This document shows, in pieces, positions 1 through 7,253 of a stretch of 10,885 nucleotides of DNA (position 1 is the stretch's first letter; each line of letters opens with the position of its first letter). The position numbers and the translations under genes were made by a program. The stretch comes from Caldifarciminota bacterium (GTDB taxonomy: Bacteria; WOR-3; Hydrothermia; WGAB01). Under the pieces are notes generated by a model. That model did no database searches, had not been told where the DNA came from, and saw nothing but the letters and a program-made list of their open reading frames with translations. Where the stretch lies: positions 1-10,885 of the forward strand of contig WGAB01000124.1 in the NCBI GenBank assembly GCA_015489295.1. The letters are read 5' to 3'.

Positions 1-722
1 GGCGACGGCCGGTTCATCAGCATGACGGCCTCCAGGGTATAGCCCCGGAGCACCTGGCGGGCGAACTTCCGGAAAAGCGGCGGAGAGGCAAAGAGGTCCA
101 GCCCCAGGATCCGGCCGCCGGCCAGGCTCACGAGGCCCTGGGCCTCCTCGGGGAACTCCGCCTCTTCCAGGTAGTCCTCCAGGAAATCCTGCAATTGCTC
201 AAAGGGATCGTGCAGGGACTGGGTTTGGGAGTGCACCTGGAGCCGCGTAAGGGTGGTGCGGACGGACTGCCACACCGCACTCTGGTCGGCCTCGTAGGTG
301 CGGCGATGGGTCAGGTTCCGGAACACCGAGGAGGAAAGCAGGGCCCGCAGGCTGGGGTAGGCCACGGTTTCGGAGGTGCGGAAGGTGGTGCCTCCGCTCC
401 AGCGGCCCTCCTCCACGCACACCACCGGCACCGGGGTTTCCACCGGGCGCTCGGCCACCAGGGTGGTGACGAACACGCGGTTCTGGCGGGCGCCCAGCAC
501 CTCTTCGCCTTCCATCATTACCACGGGTTCCTGGCCCTGGAACCGGAGCACCACATGGTTCACGTCCTCGGTATCCAGCAGCTGGATCCACCCCCGGTCG
601 GAGGCCTCCTGCAGGGTCAGGTACGAGCCGTTGCCGCCGTTCTGCCCCACTAAGGGGAACACCACGAGGTTGCGGAGGAAAAAGGGCTCCGCGGGTTGAA
701 CCGATGCCAGCCAGTGTGCCAT
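1..722 (-). CDS. ARPP-1/DUF6569-family protein, partial (C-terminus beyond the window)
   Basis: I read 240 residues from ATG at 722-720 to the left edge with no stop codon, so the C-terminus is missing. The reading shows the pattern I know from the ARPP-1 (DUF6569) family: an N-terminal 'NLVVFPLVG' strand, 'YLTLQEA', then 'VVMMEGEEVLGARQNRV', and 'PVPVVCVEEGRWSGGTTF'. There is no signal peptide or membrane segment, so it is probably cytoplasmic. The family name refers to association with ADP-ribosylglycohydrolase and rhodanese-phosphatase genes. Its biochemical function is not established to my knowledge, and no such neighbour is seen here. The gene lies just downstream of a strong terminator, so it needs its own promoter. 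No Shine-Dalgarno motif precedes the ATG, but a weak -10-like CAAAAT lies at the distance expected for a leaderless transcript. Family assignment is from memory of the motifs. Reading frame confidence is high. Confidence 0.8.
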   Translation of the reverse strand, partial: MAHWLASVQPAEPFFLRNLVVFPLVGQNGGNGSYLTLQEASDRGWIQLLDTEDVNHVVLRFQGQEPVVMMEGEEVLGARQNRVFVTTLVAERPVETPVPVVCVEEGRWSGGTTFRTSETVAYPSLRALLSSSVFRNLTHRRTYEADQSAVWQSVRTTLTRLQVHSQTQSLHDPFEQLQDFLEDYLEEAEFPEEAQGLVSLAGGRILGLDLFASPPLFRKFARQVLRGYTLEAVMLMNRPS

Positions 723-747
723 GTCTAAATTTTGCAGGAAGGGGTGG

Positions 748-794
748 AAAAAATCCGGCGGGGCGGGCCGCGGTACCGCGGCCCGCCCCGCCGG
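748..794 (-). terminator. Intrinsic terminator of the cytochrome gene
   Basis: A perfect 40-base palindrome at 755-794 (18 bp stem closing on a GTAC loop, almost all G/C) is followed on the minus strand by a run of six T (753-748). It lies 45 bases after the cytochrome stop codon and 26 bases before the next start codon. The T-tract is present only on the minus-strand side, so it should stop leftward transcription only. Confidence 0.88.
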
Positions 795-801
795 TCCTCT
801 C

Positions 802-825
802 CCCTGTGGGTTCACGCCCACAGGG
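802..825 (-). other. Second hairpin in the 3' UTR of the cytochrome transcript
   Basis: Nine-base arms CCCTGTGGG (802-810) and CCCACAGGG (817-825) are perfectly complementary around a 6-base loop. No U-tract follows on either strand, so it is not itself a terminator. It sits between the cytochrome stop codon and the main terminator and may act as a pause site or a 3' mRNA stabiliser. That role is inference. Confidence 0.55.
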
Positions 826-838
826 CGTCCTCTTCAGG

Positions 839-2920
839 TCAGTGCGGCGGGTTGAACCCGGCCATCAGCTTGCTGTTGTCCCACACGGTTTTGCCGTCCA
901 CCACCTTGGCAATCGGAATGTTGGGGTAGTCTTCGCTGTAGATCCGCGAGGTTTCAAACAGGATCGGCCGGTCCACGATCACCCGCTGGTACTTGCCGCC
1001 GTTGAAGATCCGGGAGCTGTCGGGGGAGGTGTGGCAGGCCTCACAGCTCTGCACCGCGTATTCCTTGGGCACCACGCCGTGGCTCAGGCTGAAGGGCATG
1101 GCGACGAGTTCCAGCTTTGGATCCTTCACGCCCTGGGCCTCCAGCAGTTTCTTGGCCAGGGCCACCTTTTCGGGGGTGTCAAACAGGGCCTCGTCGTCCT
1201 CAATCCAGCCGTTGTGGTTGGCGTCAAACACCTGGAGCACCTCGGGCTTGGGGTCCCAGTTGCCGTTCACCCGGTTGAAGAAGGCCCGCAGGATCCGGCG
1301 GAACCGCACCCGTTCGCCCCGGGCATCGATCCAGTGCAGCGAGAAGGTAACGGAATAGGGCATGATCCGGGGTTCCTCGCCGGGCTTCAGGTTGCGCGGG
1401 ATGTACACGGGGTAGAAGCCGGTGATCAGGGCCGTGGAATCCTCGATCGGGTCGCCCTGGGCCCCCACGAAGGTGTACCGCTGCGGCGCTTCGCCGCAGG
1501 CCCCCTTGGCCTTCCGGTGCAGGCTGAAGGGCTCGGGCTTGGGCAGCGCGAAGTTGAAGAAGTTCAGCGCCCAGTAATGGGTTTGGGGCACATGGCAAAC
1601 CTCACAGGAGAGCTTCTGGAAGTGGTGCTCCTTTTCCGGAAGCCAGTCGTGCCCCTTCTCCATGGCATCGCGGTGGCAGTCTTCGCAGCGTTTCACCGTG
1701 TACTGATACTCGGGGGCCACCTTCCAGGTGATGGGATGCCCCAGGCCGAAGTTGTGGTCAGGCCGCTTGAGGAACTCCGAGAAGGCCACCGGCTGAACCT
1801 TCGGCCCCTGGTCGGTGAGGCGCACGCCGCCCGGCCGGTTCGGCATGTCGTGGCAGTCCAGGCAGGTGAGGCCGGCCCTGGCGTGCACATCCCAGGGGTA
1901 GTTCATCTGGTCCTTGTGGGCGATGTTTTCTTTGGAATCGGAGATGTTCTCGCCCGACCACACAAAGGCTTTCCGCAGGATGCCCCGGTTGATGGTCCGT
2001 ACCACCGGGTAGTTGTACCAGATCTTCACCTTGCCGTTGACCACCGGGGCGGCGTGGCACTGCAGGCAGGCGTCCAGCCGGGCGAACTCGCCCGAAATCT
2101 TCAGCCAGCCGGGTTTTACCGTGCCGTCGGGCTCAAAGGCGTCGCGGTTGTACACCACCCGGCCGTCGTCGGTCACCTTCTTGACGATGCCCGTGGAGAT
2201 CAGGCCGGCAGCGTTGGACGAGGCGAAGTGGGGCTGGTGGAACATGCCCACCCCCACGGTGCGCATGTCCTGGATGCCCTTGCTGTAGTTCGGGGTGTGG
2301 CACAGGAAGCAGTTGGCCTCACGGACTCCGGACTTCTTCCAGTCCCAGCGCAGGATTTTGTCGGCCTTGCGGTTCCACCAGTAAAAGTCGGGGTTGCCTT
2401 CCTGGATCTCGCTCTCGGGAATCTGGTCGAGCCGGCGGCCCTGGCGGTCGTACTCCAGGGGGCCGCTGCCGGTATGGCAAATGGCGCACTGCAGCGCCCA
2501 GTTGGGCGTGCCGTACTCAAAGTCCACACCCCGCTTTTTCCAGTCGGTGGGGGTCATGTGGTAATAGGGGTAGTCGTACTGGCGGCCGAACATGCCGTCG
2601 GAGTAGGAGCCGGGCTCGTGATGTTTCGTGCCCCAGTCGTTGTCCCAGTGGTCGTAGCCCTGCTGGAAGTGGAACGAATGGGTGATGAAGTCGTAGTCGT
2701 GGCACTGACCGCAGGTCTGACGCGTGCTCACGGGCTTTCCGGTCTGGATGACCGGCTTTCCCTCCTCGTCCAGGAGCTTGATGGCCGGATGCTGGATGCC
2801 CTGCTTCAGCGGCCGGGTCTGGACGGGGACGAGCTGCTCCGGCGAGGGGAGCGACGGGCCCTCGGCCCGTGCCTTCCCGGGGATCCACAGCAGTGCGATG
2901 AGCAGCAGATAGGGACGCAC
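839..2920 (-). CDS. Exported octaheme c-type cytochrome with an EF-hand-like loop
   Basis: The 693-residue product is a periplasmic or extracellular electron-transfer protein. It starts with a signal peptide (hydrophobic LLLIALLW near residues 5-12, then AxA at 17-19) and carries eight CXXCH haem c sites at 70, 145, 204, 285, 353, 412, 439 and 626. All are regular CXXCH: there is no CXXCK and no long-spaced haem motif, so octaheme nitrite/tetrathionate reductase and MccA sulfite reductase are not supported. No membrane anchor follows the signal peptide. Between haems 7 and 8 (187 residues apart) lies a calcium-type EF-hand loop, DANHNGWIEDDE at 566-577. The GTG start at 2920 is chosen over an in-frame ATG at 2995 because AAGGAGG lies 7 bases upstream and the signal peptide begins there. 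The ATG also lies upstream of the predicted promoter. The gene is monocistronic, with its own promoter, candidate operator and terminator. Substrate and redox partner cannot be told from sequence. I do not recognise the exact subfamily. Confidence 0.92.
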   Translation of the reverse strand: MRPYLLLIALLWIPGKARAEGPSLPSPEQLVPVQTRPLKQGIQHPAIKLLDEEGKPVIQTGKPVSTRQTCGQCHDYDFITHSFHFQQGYDHWDNDWGTKHHEPGSYSDGMFGRQYDYPYYHMTPTDWKKRGVDFEYGTPNWALQCAICHTGSGPLEYDRQGRRLDQIPESEIQEGNPDFYWWNRKADKILRWDWKKSGVREANCFLCHTPNYSKGIQDMRTVGVGMFHQPHFASSNAAGLISTGIVKKVTDDGRVVYNRDAFEPDGTVKPGWLKISGEFARLDACLQCHAAPVVNGKVKIWYNYPVVRTINRGILRKAFVWSGENISDSKENIAHKDQMNYPWDVHARAGLTCLDCHDMPNRPGGVRLTDQGPKVQPVAFSEFLKRPDHNFGLGHPITWKVAPEYQYTVKRCEDCHRDAMEKGHDWLPEKEHHFQKLSCEVCHVPQTHYWALNFFNFALPKPEPFSLHRKAKGACGEAPQRYTFVGAQGDPIEDSTALITGFYPVYIPRNLKPGEEPRIMPYSVTFSLHWIDARGERVRFRRILRAFFNRVNGNWDPKPEVLQVFDANHNGWIEDDEALFDTPEKVALAKKLLEAQGVKDPKLELVAMPFSLSHGVVPKEYAVQSCEACHTSPDSSRIFNGGKYQRVIVDRPILFETSRIYSEDYPNIPIAKVVDGKTVWDNSKLMAGFNPPH

Positions 2921-2927
2921 CGTTCTT

Positions 2928-2934
2928 CCTCCTT
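2928..2934 (-). promoter_or_regulatory. Ribosome binding site deciding the cytochrome start
   Basis: AAGGAGG on the minus strand ends 7 bases before GTG 2920. It is a full Shine-Dalgarno match and fixes the start codon 25 codons inside the longest open frame. Confidence 0.85.
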
Positions 2935-2942
2935 TTGACGGA

Positions 2943-2958
2943 TTGACCGAGGGGTCAA
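2943..2958. promoter_or_regulatory. Candidate operator over the cytochrome transcription start
   Basis: A perfect inverted repeat TTGACC-GAGG-GGTCAA (6-base arms, 4-base spacer) directly abuts the -10 box and spans about -6 to +10 of the predicted start at 2952. The position suits a repressor site. The spacing TTGA-N8-TCAA does not fit the FNR/CRP type (N6). The regulator is unknown. Confidence 0.45.
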
Positions 2959-2987
2959 ATTCTACCGCCCGGCAGAATTGTTTGCAA
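2959..2987 (-). promoter_or_regulatory. Sigma-70-type promoter of the cytochrome gene
   Basis: Minus strand: -35 TTGCAA (2987-2982), 17-base spacer, -10 TAGAAT (2964-2959). The -10 matches 5 of 6 consensus bases and the -35 matches 4 of 6. The predicted start at about 2952 gives a 32-base leader before GTG 2920. The same -35 hexamer and spacer length occur at the gcvH promoter. Confidence 0.7.
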
Positions 2988-3087
2988 TATTTCAATGATT
3001 TGCGCTTTTCGTGGGACCGGAGGGATTGGCTTTCCCGGCATGGGGTTCAATGAGGCAACGGATGGAACCGAGGCGACGCGGCAGGAC

Positions 3088-4479
3088 CTACGCCACCGGA
3101 ACACCCAGCCGCTGCAGGATGTGCCGGGCCACCACCAGGCCCGACATGGACGACTGGATGAGGCCCCGGGTGATGCCGGCACCGTCGCCCACCGCGTAGA
3201 GGTGGGGCACCGGCGTTTCAAAGCCCTCGCCCACCTGGAGCCGGTTGGAATAGAACTTGACCTCGGCCCCGTAGAGCAGCGTATAGGGCGAGTTGATGCC
3301 CGGCACCAGGCCCTCCAGGGCTTCGATCATTTCCACGATGTCCGAGAGGTACCGGTAGGGCAGCACAAAGCTCAGGTCGCCGGGCGTGGCCGACGAGAGG
3401 GAAGGTTGCACCGGGTTGGCGGCGATCCGGCTTTCGGTAGACCGGCGCCCCTTGCGCAAGTCCCCGAGCCGCTGCACCAGGATGTGGCCCGACAGCAGGT
3501 TGGCAAGCCGGGCGATGGACTTGCCGTAGGCGATGGGATCGTTGAAGGGCGCCGTGAACCGGGTGGACACGAGAAGAGCGAAGTTCGTGTTGTCCGTGGC
3601 CCTGTGGGTGTAACTGAAACCGTTCACCGAGATGACATCGTCCACCTTTTCCTGCACCACCACGCCATAAGGGTTCACGCAGAAGGTGCGCACCCGGTCT
3701 TCAAATTGCCGGGAGTAGTACACGAGTTTGGGCTCGTAGAGCACGCGGGTGAGGGGTTCCATGTGAATCGCCGGGATTTCCACGCGCACGCCCAGGTCCA
3801 CGGGATTGGGGCTCATCGGGATTCGCAGGCGGCGGGCCTGGCGGGCCATCCAGTCGGCGCCGCCCCGGCCCGGCGCGGCCACCACGAACCGGGCTTCGTA
3901 GGTGCCCTTTCGGGTCCGAATCCCCCGGGCGCCCTCGGTGTCCACCAGGATCTCCTCCACCCGCTCCCGGAAGTGCATCTCCACCCCCTGCGTTTCCAGC
4001 GCCCGGGCGAAGCTCTGGAGCACCCTGTAGCCGCCGTCGGTGCCCATGTGTCGCAGCCGGGCGGGAACCAGGATCAGGTGCCGGCGCTGGGCCTCGTAGC
4101 GGATATGCTCAATGGCCTCGGTGTCGGTGCCGTATACCCGATCGGGGGCACCATGGGCGCGGTAGATCCCATCCACCTCCTCCAGAAGCCGATGGAACTC
4201 CGCCTCCGGGATCAATTCCTTCAGGTTGCCCCCGATCTCCCGGGAAAGGGTGAGTTTGCCGTCGGAAAAGGCGCCGGCACCGCCGAACCCCGAAGTGATG
4301 GCACAGGGATTGCAGCGGATGCAGGGGCGAGGAGGATCCAGCACCGGGCAATGGCGCTGTTCCAGGGGCGGCCCCTGTTCAAACAGGGCCACCGAAAGGC
4401 TATGCCGGGAGAGTTCCAGCGCGGCAAAGATGCCGGCCGGACCGGCACCAACAATGACCACATCGTACCGCGGGTTCAC
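3088..4479 (-). CDS. FAD-dependent oxidoreductase, COG2509 type
   Basis: This 463-residue cytoplasmic flavoprotein begins with a dinucleotide-binding Rossmann fold (VVIVGAGPAG at residues 7-16, acidic strand end near 34). It ends with a second FAD contact typical of the family, YAVGDGAGITRGL, followed by the helix leading to the C-terminus. Residues 44-76 hold four cysteines (44, 53, 56, 59) before GFGGAGAFSDGKL, a pattern I associate with the uncharacterised COG2509 FAD-dependent dehydrogenases. The substrate is unknown, and it is not a dihydrolipoamide dehydrogenase (no CXXXXC disulfide motif after the first Rossmann fold). The GTG start at 4479 leaves only six residues before the Rossmann strand. 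No good Shine-Dalgarno precedes it. It is the last gene of the operon, 51 bases after gcvPB, and no clear terminator follows its TAG stop. Confidence 0.85.
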   Translation of the reverse strand: MNPRYDVVIVGAGPAGIFAALELSRHSLSVALFEQGPPLEQRHCPVLDPPRPCIRCNPCAITSGFGGAGAFSDGKLTLSREIGGNLKELIPEAEFHRLLEEVDGIYRAHGAPDRVYGTDTEAIEHIRYEAQRRHLILVPARLRHMGTDGGYRVLQSFARALETQGVEMHFRERVEEILVDTEGARGIRTRKGTYEARFVVAAPGRGGADWMARQARRLRIPMSPNPVDLGVRVEIPAIHMEPLTRVLYEPKLVYYSRQFEDRVRTFCVNPYGVVVQEKVDDVISVNGFSYTHRATDNTNFALLVSTRFTAPFNDPIAYGKSIARLANLLSGHILVQRLGDLRKGRRSTESRIAANPVQPSLSSATPGDLSFVLPYRYLSDIVEMIEALEGLVPGINSPYTLLYGAEVKFYSNRLQVGEGFETPVPHLYAVGDGAGITRGLIQSSMSGLVVARHILQRLGVPVA

Positions 4480-4530
4480 CGGCGAAGTATCATGCGGCCT
4501 GTTGCCCTTCAGGTCAACGGCAGCAGGCGG

Positions 4531-5985
4531 TTACTCCTCCGGGTGTTTGTACCGGAGGTCCGGGAACCGGGCAGCCCGGGCCTCGTCCAGTCGGCGAACC
4601 GGGGTGCGGTGGGGTGCTTCGTGCAGGAGTTCGGGGTTTTCCTGGGCCTCCTTCACGATGCGTTTCAGGGTTTCGGCAAAGGCGTCCAGGGTTTCCTTGG
4701 TCTCGGTTTCCGTGGGCTCGATCATCAGGGCCTCGGGCACGATGAGGGGGAAGTAGACGGTGGGGGCGTGGAACCCGTAGTCCAGGAGCCGTTTGGCCAC
4801 ATCCAGGGTGCGAACCCCGTACTGCTTTAGCGGTTTGCCCGTGAGCACGAACTCGTGCATACAGGGCCGATCGTAGGCTACAGGCAGCACCTGGCCCGTG
4901 AGCACCCGCAGGTAGTTGGCGTTCAAGACGGCGTCTTCGGTGACCCGGGTAAGGCCCTCGGGCCCCATCATGCGGATGTAGGTGTAGGCGCGCACCATGA
5001 CGAGGAAATTGCCGTAATACGTGTGGACCTTGCCGATGCTGTCGGGGTGGTCCCAGGAAAGTCGGTACCCTTCATCGGTTTTCACGATCCGGGGCACCGG
5101 CAAGAAGGGCTCCAGAAAGGCCTTGACGCCTACGGGTCCGGAGCCGGGGCCGCCGCCCCCGTGAGGGGTGGAAAAGGTTTTGTGCAGGTTGAAGTGCATG
5201 ATGTCGAACCCCAGGTCGGCCGGCCGCACCTTGCCCATCAGGGCGTTCAGGTTGGCTCCGTCCATGTACATCAGGGCCCCCACTTCGTGCACTCTGCGGG
5301 CGATTTCCAGGATGTCTTCCTCAAAAAGGCCCAGGGTGTTGGGATTGGTGACCATGAAGGCGGCCACCTCTTCGCTGAGGTTCCGTTCCAGGTCTTCTAG
5401 GTCGATGGTCCCCCGGTCGTTGGACTTCACGGTTCTGGTTACGTAGCCTGAGAGGGTGACCGAGGCGGGGTTGGTGCCGTGGGCGGAATCGGGGACCAGC
5501 ACGATTTTCCTGGGGTTTCCCTGCTTCTCGTGGTACGCCCGGGCGATCAGGATGCCGGTAAGTTCGCCATGGGCTCCGGCGGCGGGCTGGAGCGTGATCG
5601 CGTCGAAGCCGGAAATGGCAGCCAGGTACTGCTGAAGTTGGTACATGAGTTCCAGGGCTCCCTGCACGGTTTCCTCGGGCTGGAGGGGATGGATGTCGGT
5701 GAAGCCGGGCAGGGCGGCCATGTCTTCGTTGATCTTGGGGTTGTACTTCATGGTGCAGGAGCCCAGGGGGTAGAAGCCGGTATCCACGCTGTAGTTCATC
5801 TCCGAAAGCCGAACGAAGTGGCGAATCACCTCGTTCTCCGACACCTCCGGCAGTGGAGCCGGTTTTCGGCGAAGCTGGGACTCCGGCAGGAAATCGGTGA
5901 GCGCCCGTTCGGGCACGTCCAGGCGGGGCAGGGTATAGCCCCTGCGCCCGGGCTTGGAAAGTTCGTAAATCAACGGTTCGGGCAT
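4531..5985 (-). CDS. gcvPB: Glycine dehydrogenase (decarboxylating) subunit 2
   Basis: The 484-residue catalytic half of the split P-protein decarboxylates glycine with PLP and passes the aminomethyl group to lipoyl-GcvH. The PLP lysine is K269 in [18 protein letters not shown]. Other family blocks are visible: [13 protein letters not shown] (71-83), [10 protein letters not shown] (166-175), VTNPNTLG (212-219) and MDGANLNA (241-248). Length is normal for the family. The ATG at 5985 lies 2 bases after the ribE stop, with GAGG inside the end of ribE as ribosome binding site, so the two are likely translationally coupled. Its obligate partner gcvPA is encoded upstream in the same operon but separated by five other genes, which is unusual. 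The product is cytoplasmic. Confidence 0.97.
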   Translation of the reverse strand: MPEPLIYELSKPGRRGYTLPRLDVPERALTDFLPESQLRRKPAPLPEVSENEVIRHFVRLSEMNYSVDTGFYPLGSCTMKYNPKINEDMAALPGFTDIHPLQPEETVQGALELMYQLQQYLAAISGFDAITLQPAAGAHGELTGILIARAYHEKQGNPRKIVLVPDSAHGTNPASVTLSGYVTRTVKSNDRGTIDLEDLERNLSEEVAAFMVTNPNTLGLFEEDILEIARRVHEVGALMYMDGANLNALMGKVRPADLGFDIMHFNLHKTFSTPHGGGGPGSGPVGVKAFLEPFLPVPRIVKTDEGYRLSWDHPDSIGKVHTYYGNFLVMVRAYTYIRMMGPEGLTRVTEDAVLNANYLRVLTGQVLPVAYDRPCMHEFVLTGKPLKQYGVRTLDVAKRLLDYGFHAPTVYFPLIVPEALMIEPTETETKETLDAFAETLKRIVKEAQENPELLHEAPHRTPVRRLDEARAARFPDLRYKHPEE

Positions 5986-5987
5986 GG

Positions 5988-6605
5988 TTACGCCTCGCTT
6001 TTCTTCGCGGCCAGGTAGGGGGCCAGCAGGGCCTCCACGTACTTGGCCACCAGGTCAAACTCCAGGTTGACAGGATCCCCGGGCCGGCGATCGCCGAGGT
6101 TGGTCACCTGGAGGGTATGGGGAATCAGGAACACCGTGAACCGGTGCGACAGAACCCGGTTGACGGTCAGAGAAACCCCGTCCAGGGCCACCGAACCCTT
6201 GGGCACCAGGTACTTCTGGAACTCCGGGGGAACTTCCACGGTCCATTCCTGCCCTTCCGGCAGGGTTTGCCGTTGGACCACACGTCCCACGGCATCGACG
6301 TGGCCGGTGACCAGATGGCCGCCCAGCCGATCCGTGGGGCGCAGCGGGCGTTCCAGGTTGACCCGGTACCCGGGTTCGATCCGTTGACCGAACTTGGTGA
6401 TCCGCAGGGTTTCTGGCGACAGGTACACCTGAAAATCCCGGTCCTGGAGGGCTTCCACGGTGAGGCACACCCCGTCCACCGCCACGGAGTCGCCTACCGC
6501 CACGGTGAACCCGGGCACCTCCGGGCGGATCCACCAGCGCAGGCCCTGGCGCACCGGCTGTCGGCGTATCAGGCGACCCGTGCCCTCCACAAGACCGGTG
6601 AACAT
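5988..6605 (-). CDS. ribE: Riboflavin synthase alpha chain
   Basis: The 205-residue enzyme dismutates two 6,7-dimethyl-8-ribityllumazine molecules to riboflavin in the cytoplasm. The two homologous half-barrels are both visible. The first runs from [10 protein letters not shown] through [13 protein letters not shown] (S40, C47) to SPETLRIT. The second is announced by [10 protein letters not shown] (H102), then [14 protein letters not shown], and ends in [16 protein letters not shown]. These residues match the known active-site positions of the family (Ser41, Cys48 and His102 in E. coli). Length is typical. The ATG is one base after the gatC stop, and only a weak purine-rich stretch precedes it, so coupling to gatC is likely. 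No other riboflavin gene and no FMN riboswitch is seen nearby. The final gene of the operon is a flavoprotein. Confidence 0.96.
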   Translation of the reverse strand: MFTGLVEGTGRLIRRQPVRQGLRWWIRPEVPGFTVAVGDSVAVDGVCLTVEALQDRDFQVYLSPETLRITKFGQRIEPGYRVNLERPLRPTDRLGGHLVTGHVDAVGRVVQRQTLPEGQEWTVEVPPEFQKYLVPKGSVALDGVSLTVNRVLSHRFTVFLIPHTLQVTNLGDRRPGDPVNLEFDLVAKYVEALLAPYLAAKKSEA

Positions 6606-6606
6606 G

Positions 6607-6912
6607 TCACGTCTTCTTTTTCAAACCCCGGAGGGGCGACGGTGTTCGGAACAGGAAGAAGAGTTCGTCGGGGGCCAGGCGGATCACCTCGTTGCGGTTC
6701 AGGCCCGGGCGGGGCTGGTCGGGGCGTAGCCGCTGGAAATGGCCTTCGTGGGGGTAGGGGAGGGGATCCACGCCCTCCACCGGCACCTCCTTCAGGGTTT
6801 CCACGTAGTCCAGGATCCGTTCCAGATCCTTGCGCAGGCGGACCCGTTCCTCGGGCGAGAGGTCCAGTTTGGCGAGCCGGGCGATATGGTCGATGTCAAA
6901 TTTCCGGGTCAT
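6607..6912 (-). CDS. gatC: Asp-tRNA(Asn)/Glu-tRNA(Gln) amidotransferase subunit C
   Basis: This 101-residue protein has the GatC layout: IDHIARLAKLDLSPEER at the N-terminus, the long helix DLERILDYVETLKEV, then VDPLPYP and a C-terminal APDELFFLFRTP segment. GatC wraps around GatA and helps hold GatA to GatB, so that Gln- or Asn-tRNA can be made by transamidation of mischarged tRNA. gatA and gatB are not in this window, so gatC is encoded apart from at least its immediate partners. Its ATG overlaps the thioredoxin stop by four bases (ATGA), a classic reinitiation junction, and no strong Shine-Dalgarno is present. The basic tail GLKKKT is unremarkable. Confidence 0.92.
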   Translation of the reverse strand: MTRKFDIDHIARLAKLDLSPEERVRLRKDLERILDYVETLKEVPVEGVDPLPYPHEGHFQRLRPDQPRPGLNRNEVIRLAPDELFFLFRTPSPLRGLKKKT

Positions 6913-7253
6913 TGTTCCAGCAGCTCTTCGGTTTTCCGTACGTAGTCCTTTTTGGGGCGGGCACCCACGTATCGCCAGCGTTCCTGGCCGCCCTTGTAAA
7001 AGATGATGGTGGGGATGCTCATCACGCCGAGTCGGGCCGGCACGTCGGGGTAGTGGTCCACGTTGAGGCGGAGCACCCGCACGCGACCGGGGTACTTTTC
7101 GGCCATTTCAAACAGGTAGGGCTCAATGCGCTTGCAGGGATGGCACCAGTCGGCCCAGAGGTCCAGGATCAGGACCTCGTTGGGATCGGCTTCGGCCACG
7201 ATGCGTTCCAGGTCGGGTCCGGCTATGGATTCCACACCTTTAGGTTCGGCCAT
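6909..7253 (-). CDS. Thioredoxin-family protein with a CHPC active site
   Basis: This 114-residue protein has the complete thioredoxin fold: VLILDLWADWCHPCK with redox cysteines C37 and C40, LRLNVDHYPDVPARLGV, and the cis-proline loop MSIPTIIF (P81) followed by YKGG. There is no signal peptide, so it should be a cytoplasmic disulfide reductant. The active site is CHPC instead of the canonical CGPC; a histidine inside the CXXC generally raises the redox potential in this fold. ATG 7253 is chosen because AGGAGGTGA lies 2 bases upstream (7264-7256). The reading frame stays open 73 codons further upstream, but that part overlaps the GlmU-like gene. The start overlaps the end of the GlmU-like gene by 14 bases. 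The partner reductase is not in the window. Confidence 0.93.
   Translation of the reverse strand: MAEPKGVESIAGPDLERIVAEADPNEVLILDLWADWCHPCKRIEPYLFEMAEKYPGRVRVLRLNVDHYPDVPARLGVMSIPTIIFYKGGQERWRYVGARPKKDYVRKTEELLEQ

Noticed and set aside
839..2920. Assignment as octaheme nitrite/tetrathionate reductase or MccA sulfite reductase
   Set aside because: Those enzymes carry a CXXCK or a CX15CH active-site haem. All eight sites here are plain CXXCH.
704..2938. Long plus-strand reading frame opposite the cytochrome
   Set aside because: It is a high-GC antisense shadow. The minus frame has a signal peptide, eight haem sites and a ribosome binding site, while the plus frame has no recognisable domain and a skewed V/G/H/L composition.
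2943..2958. FNR/CRP-type site at the cytochrome promoter
   Set aside because: The half-sites TTGA and TCAA are 8 bases apart, not 6, so the dyad does not fit that family.
2921..2995. Upstream ATG start for the cytochrome
   Set aside because: The added 25 residues contain two cysteines and no signal-like run. The predicted promoter lies downstream of this ATG, and AAGGAGG sits just before GTG 2920.
2996..3087. Terminator after the FAD gene
   Set aside because: Only a 4-bp GGGA/TCCC stem without a U-tract was found. Termination here is not supported.
2995..4830. Long plus-strand reading frame opposite the FAD and gcvPB genes
   Set aside because: It is an antisense shadow spanning two well-recognised genes, with biased composition and no family motif.
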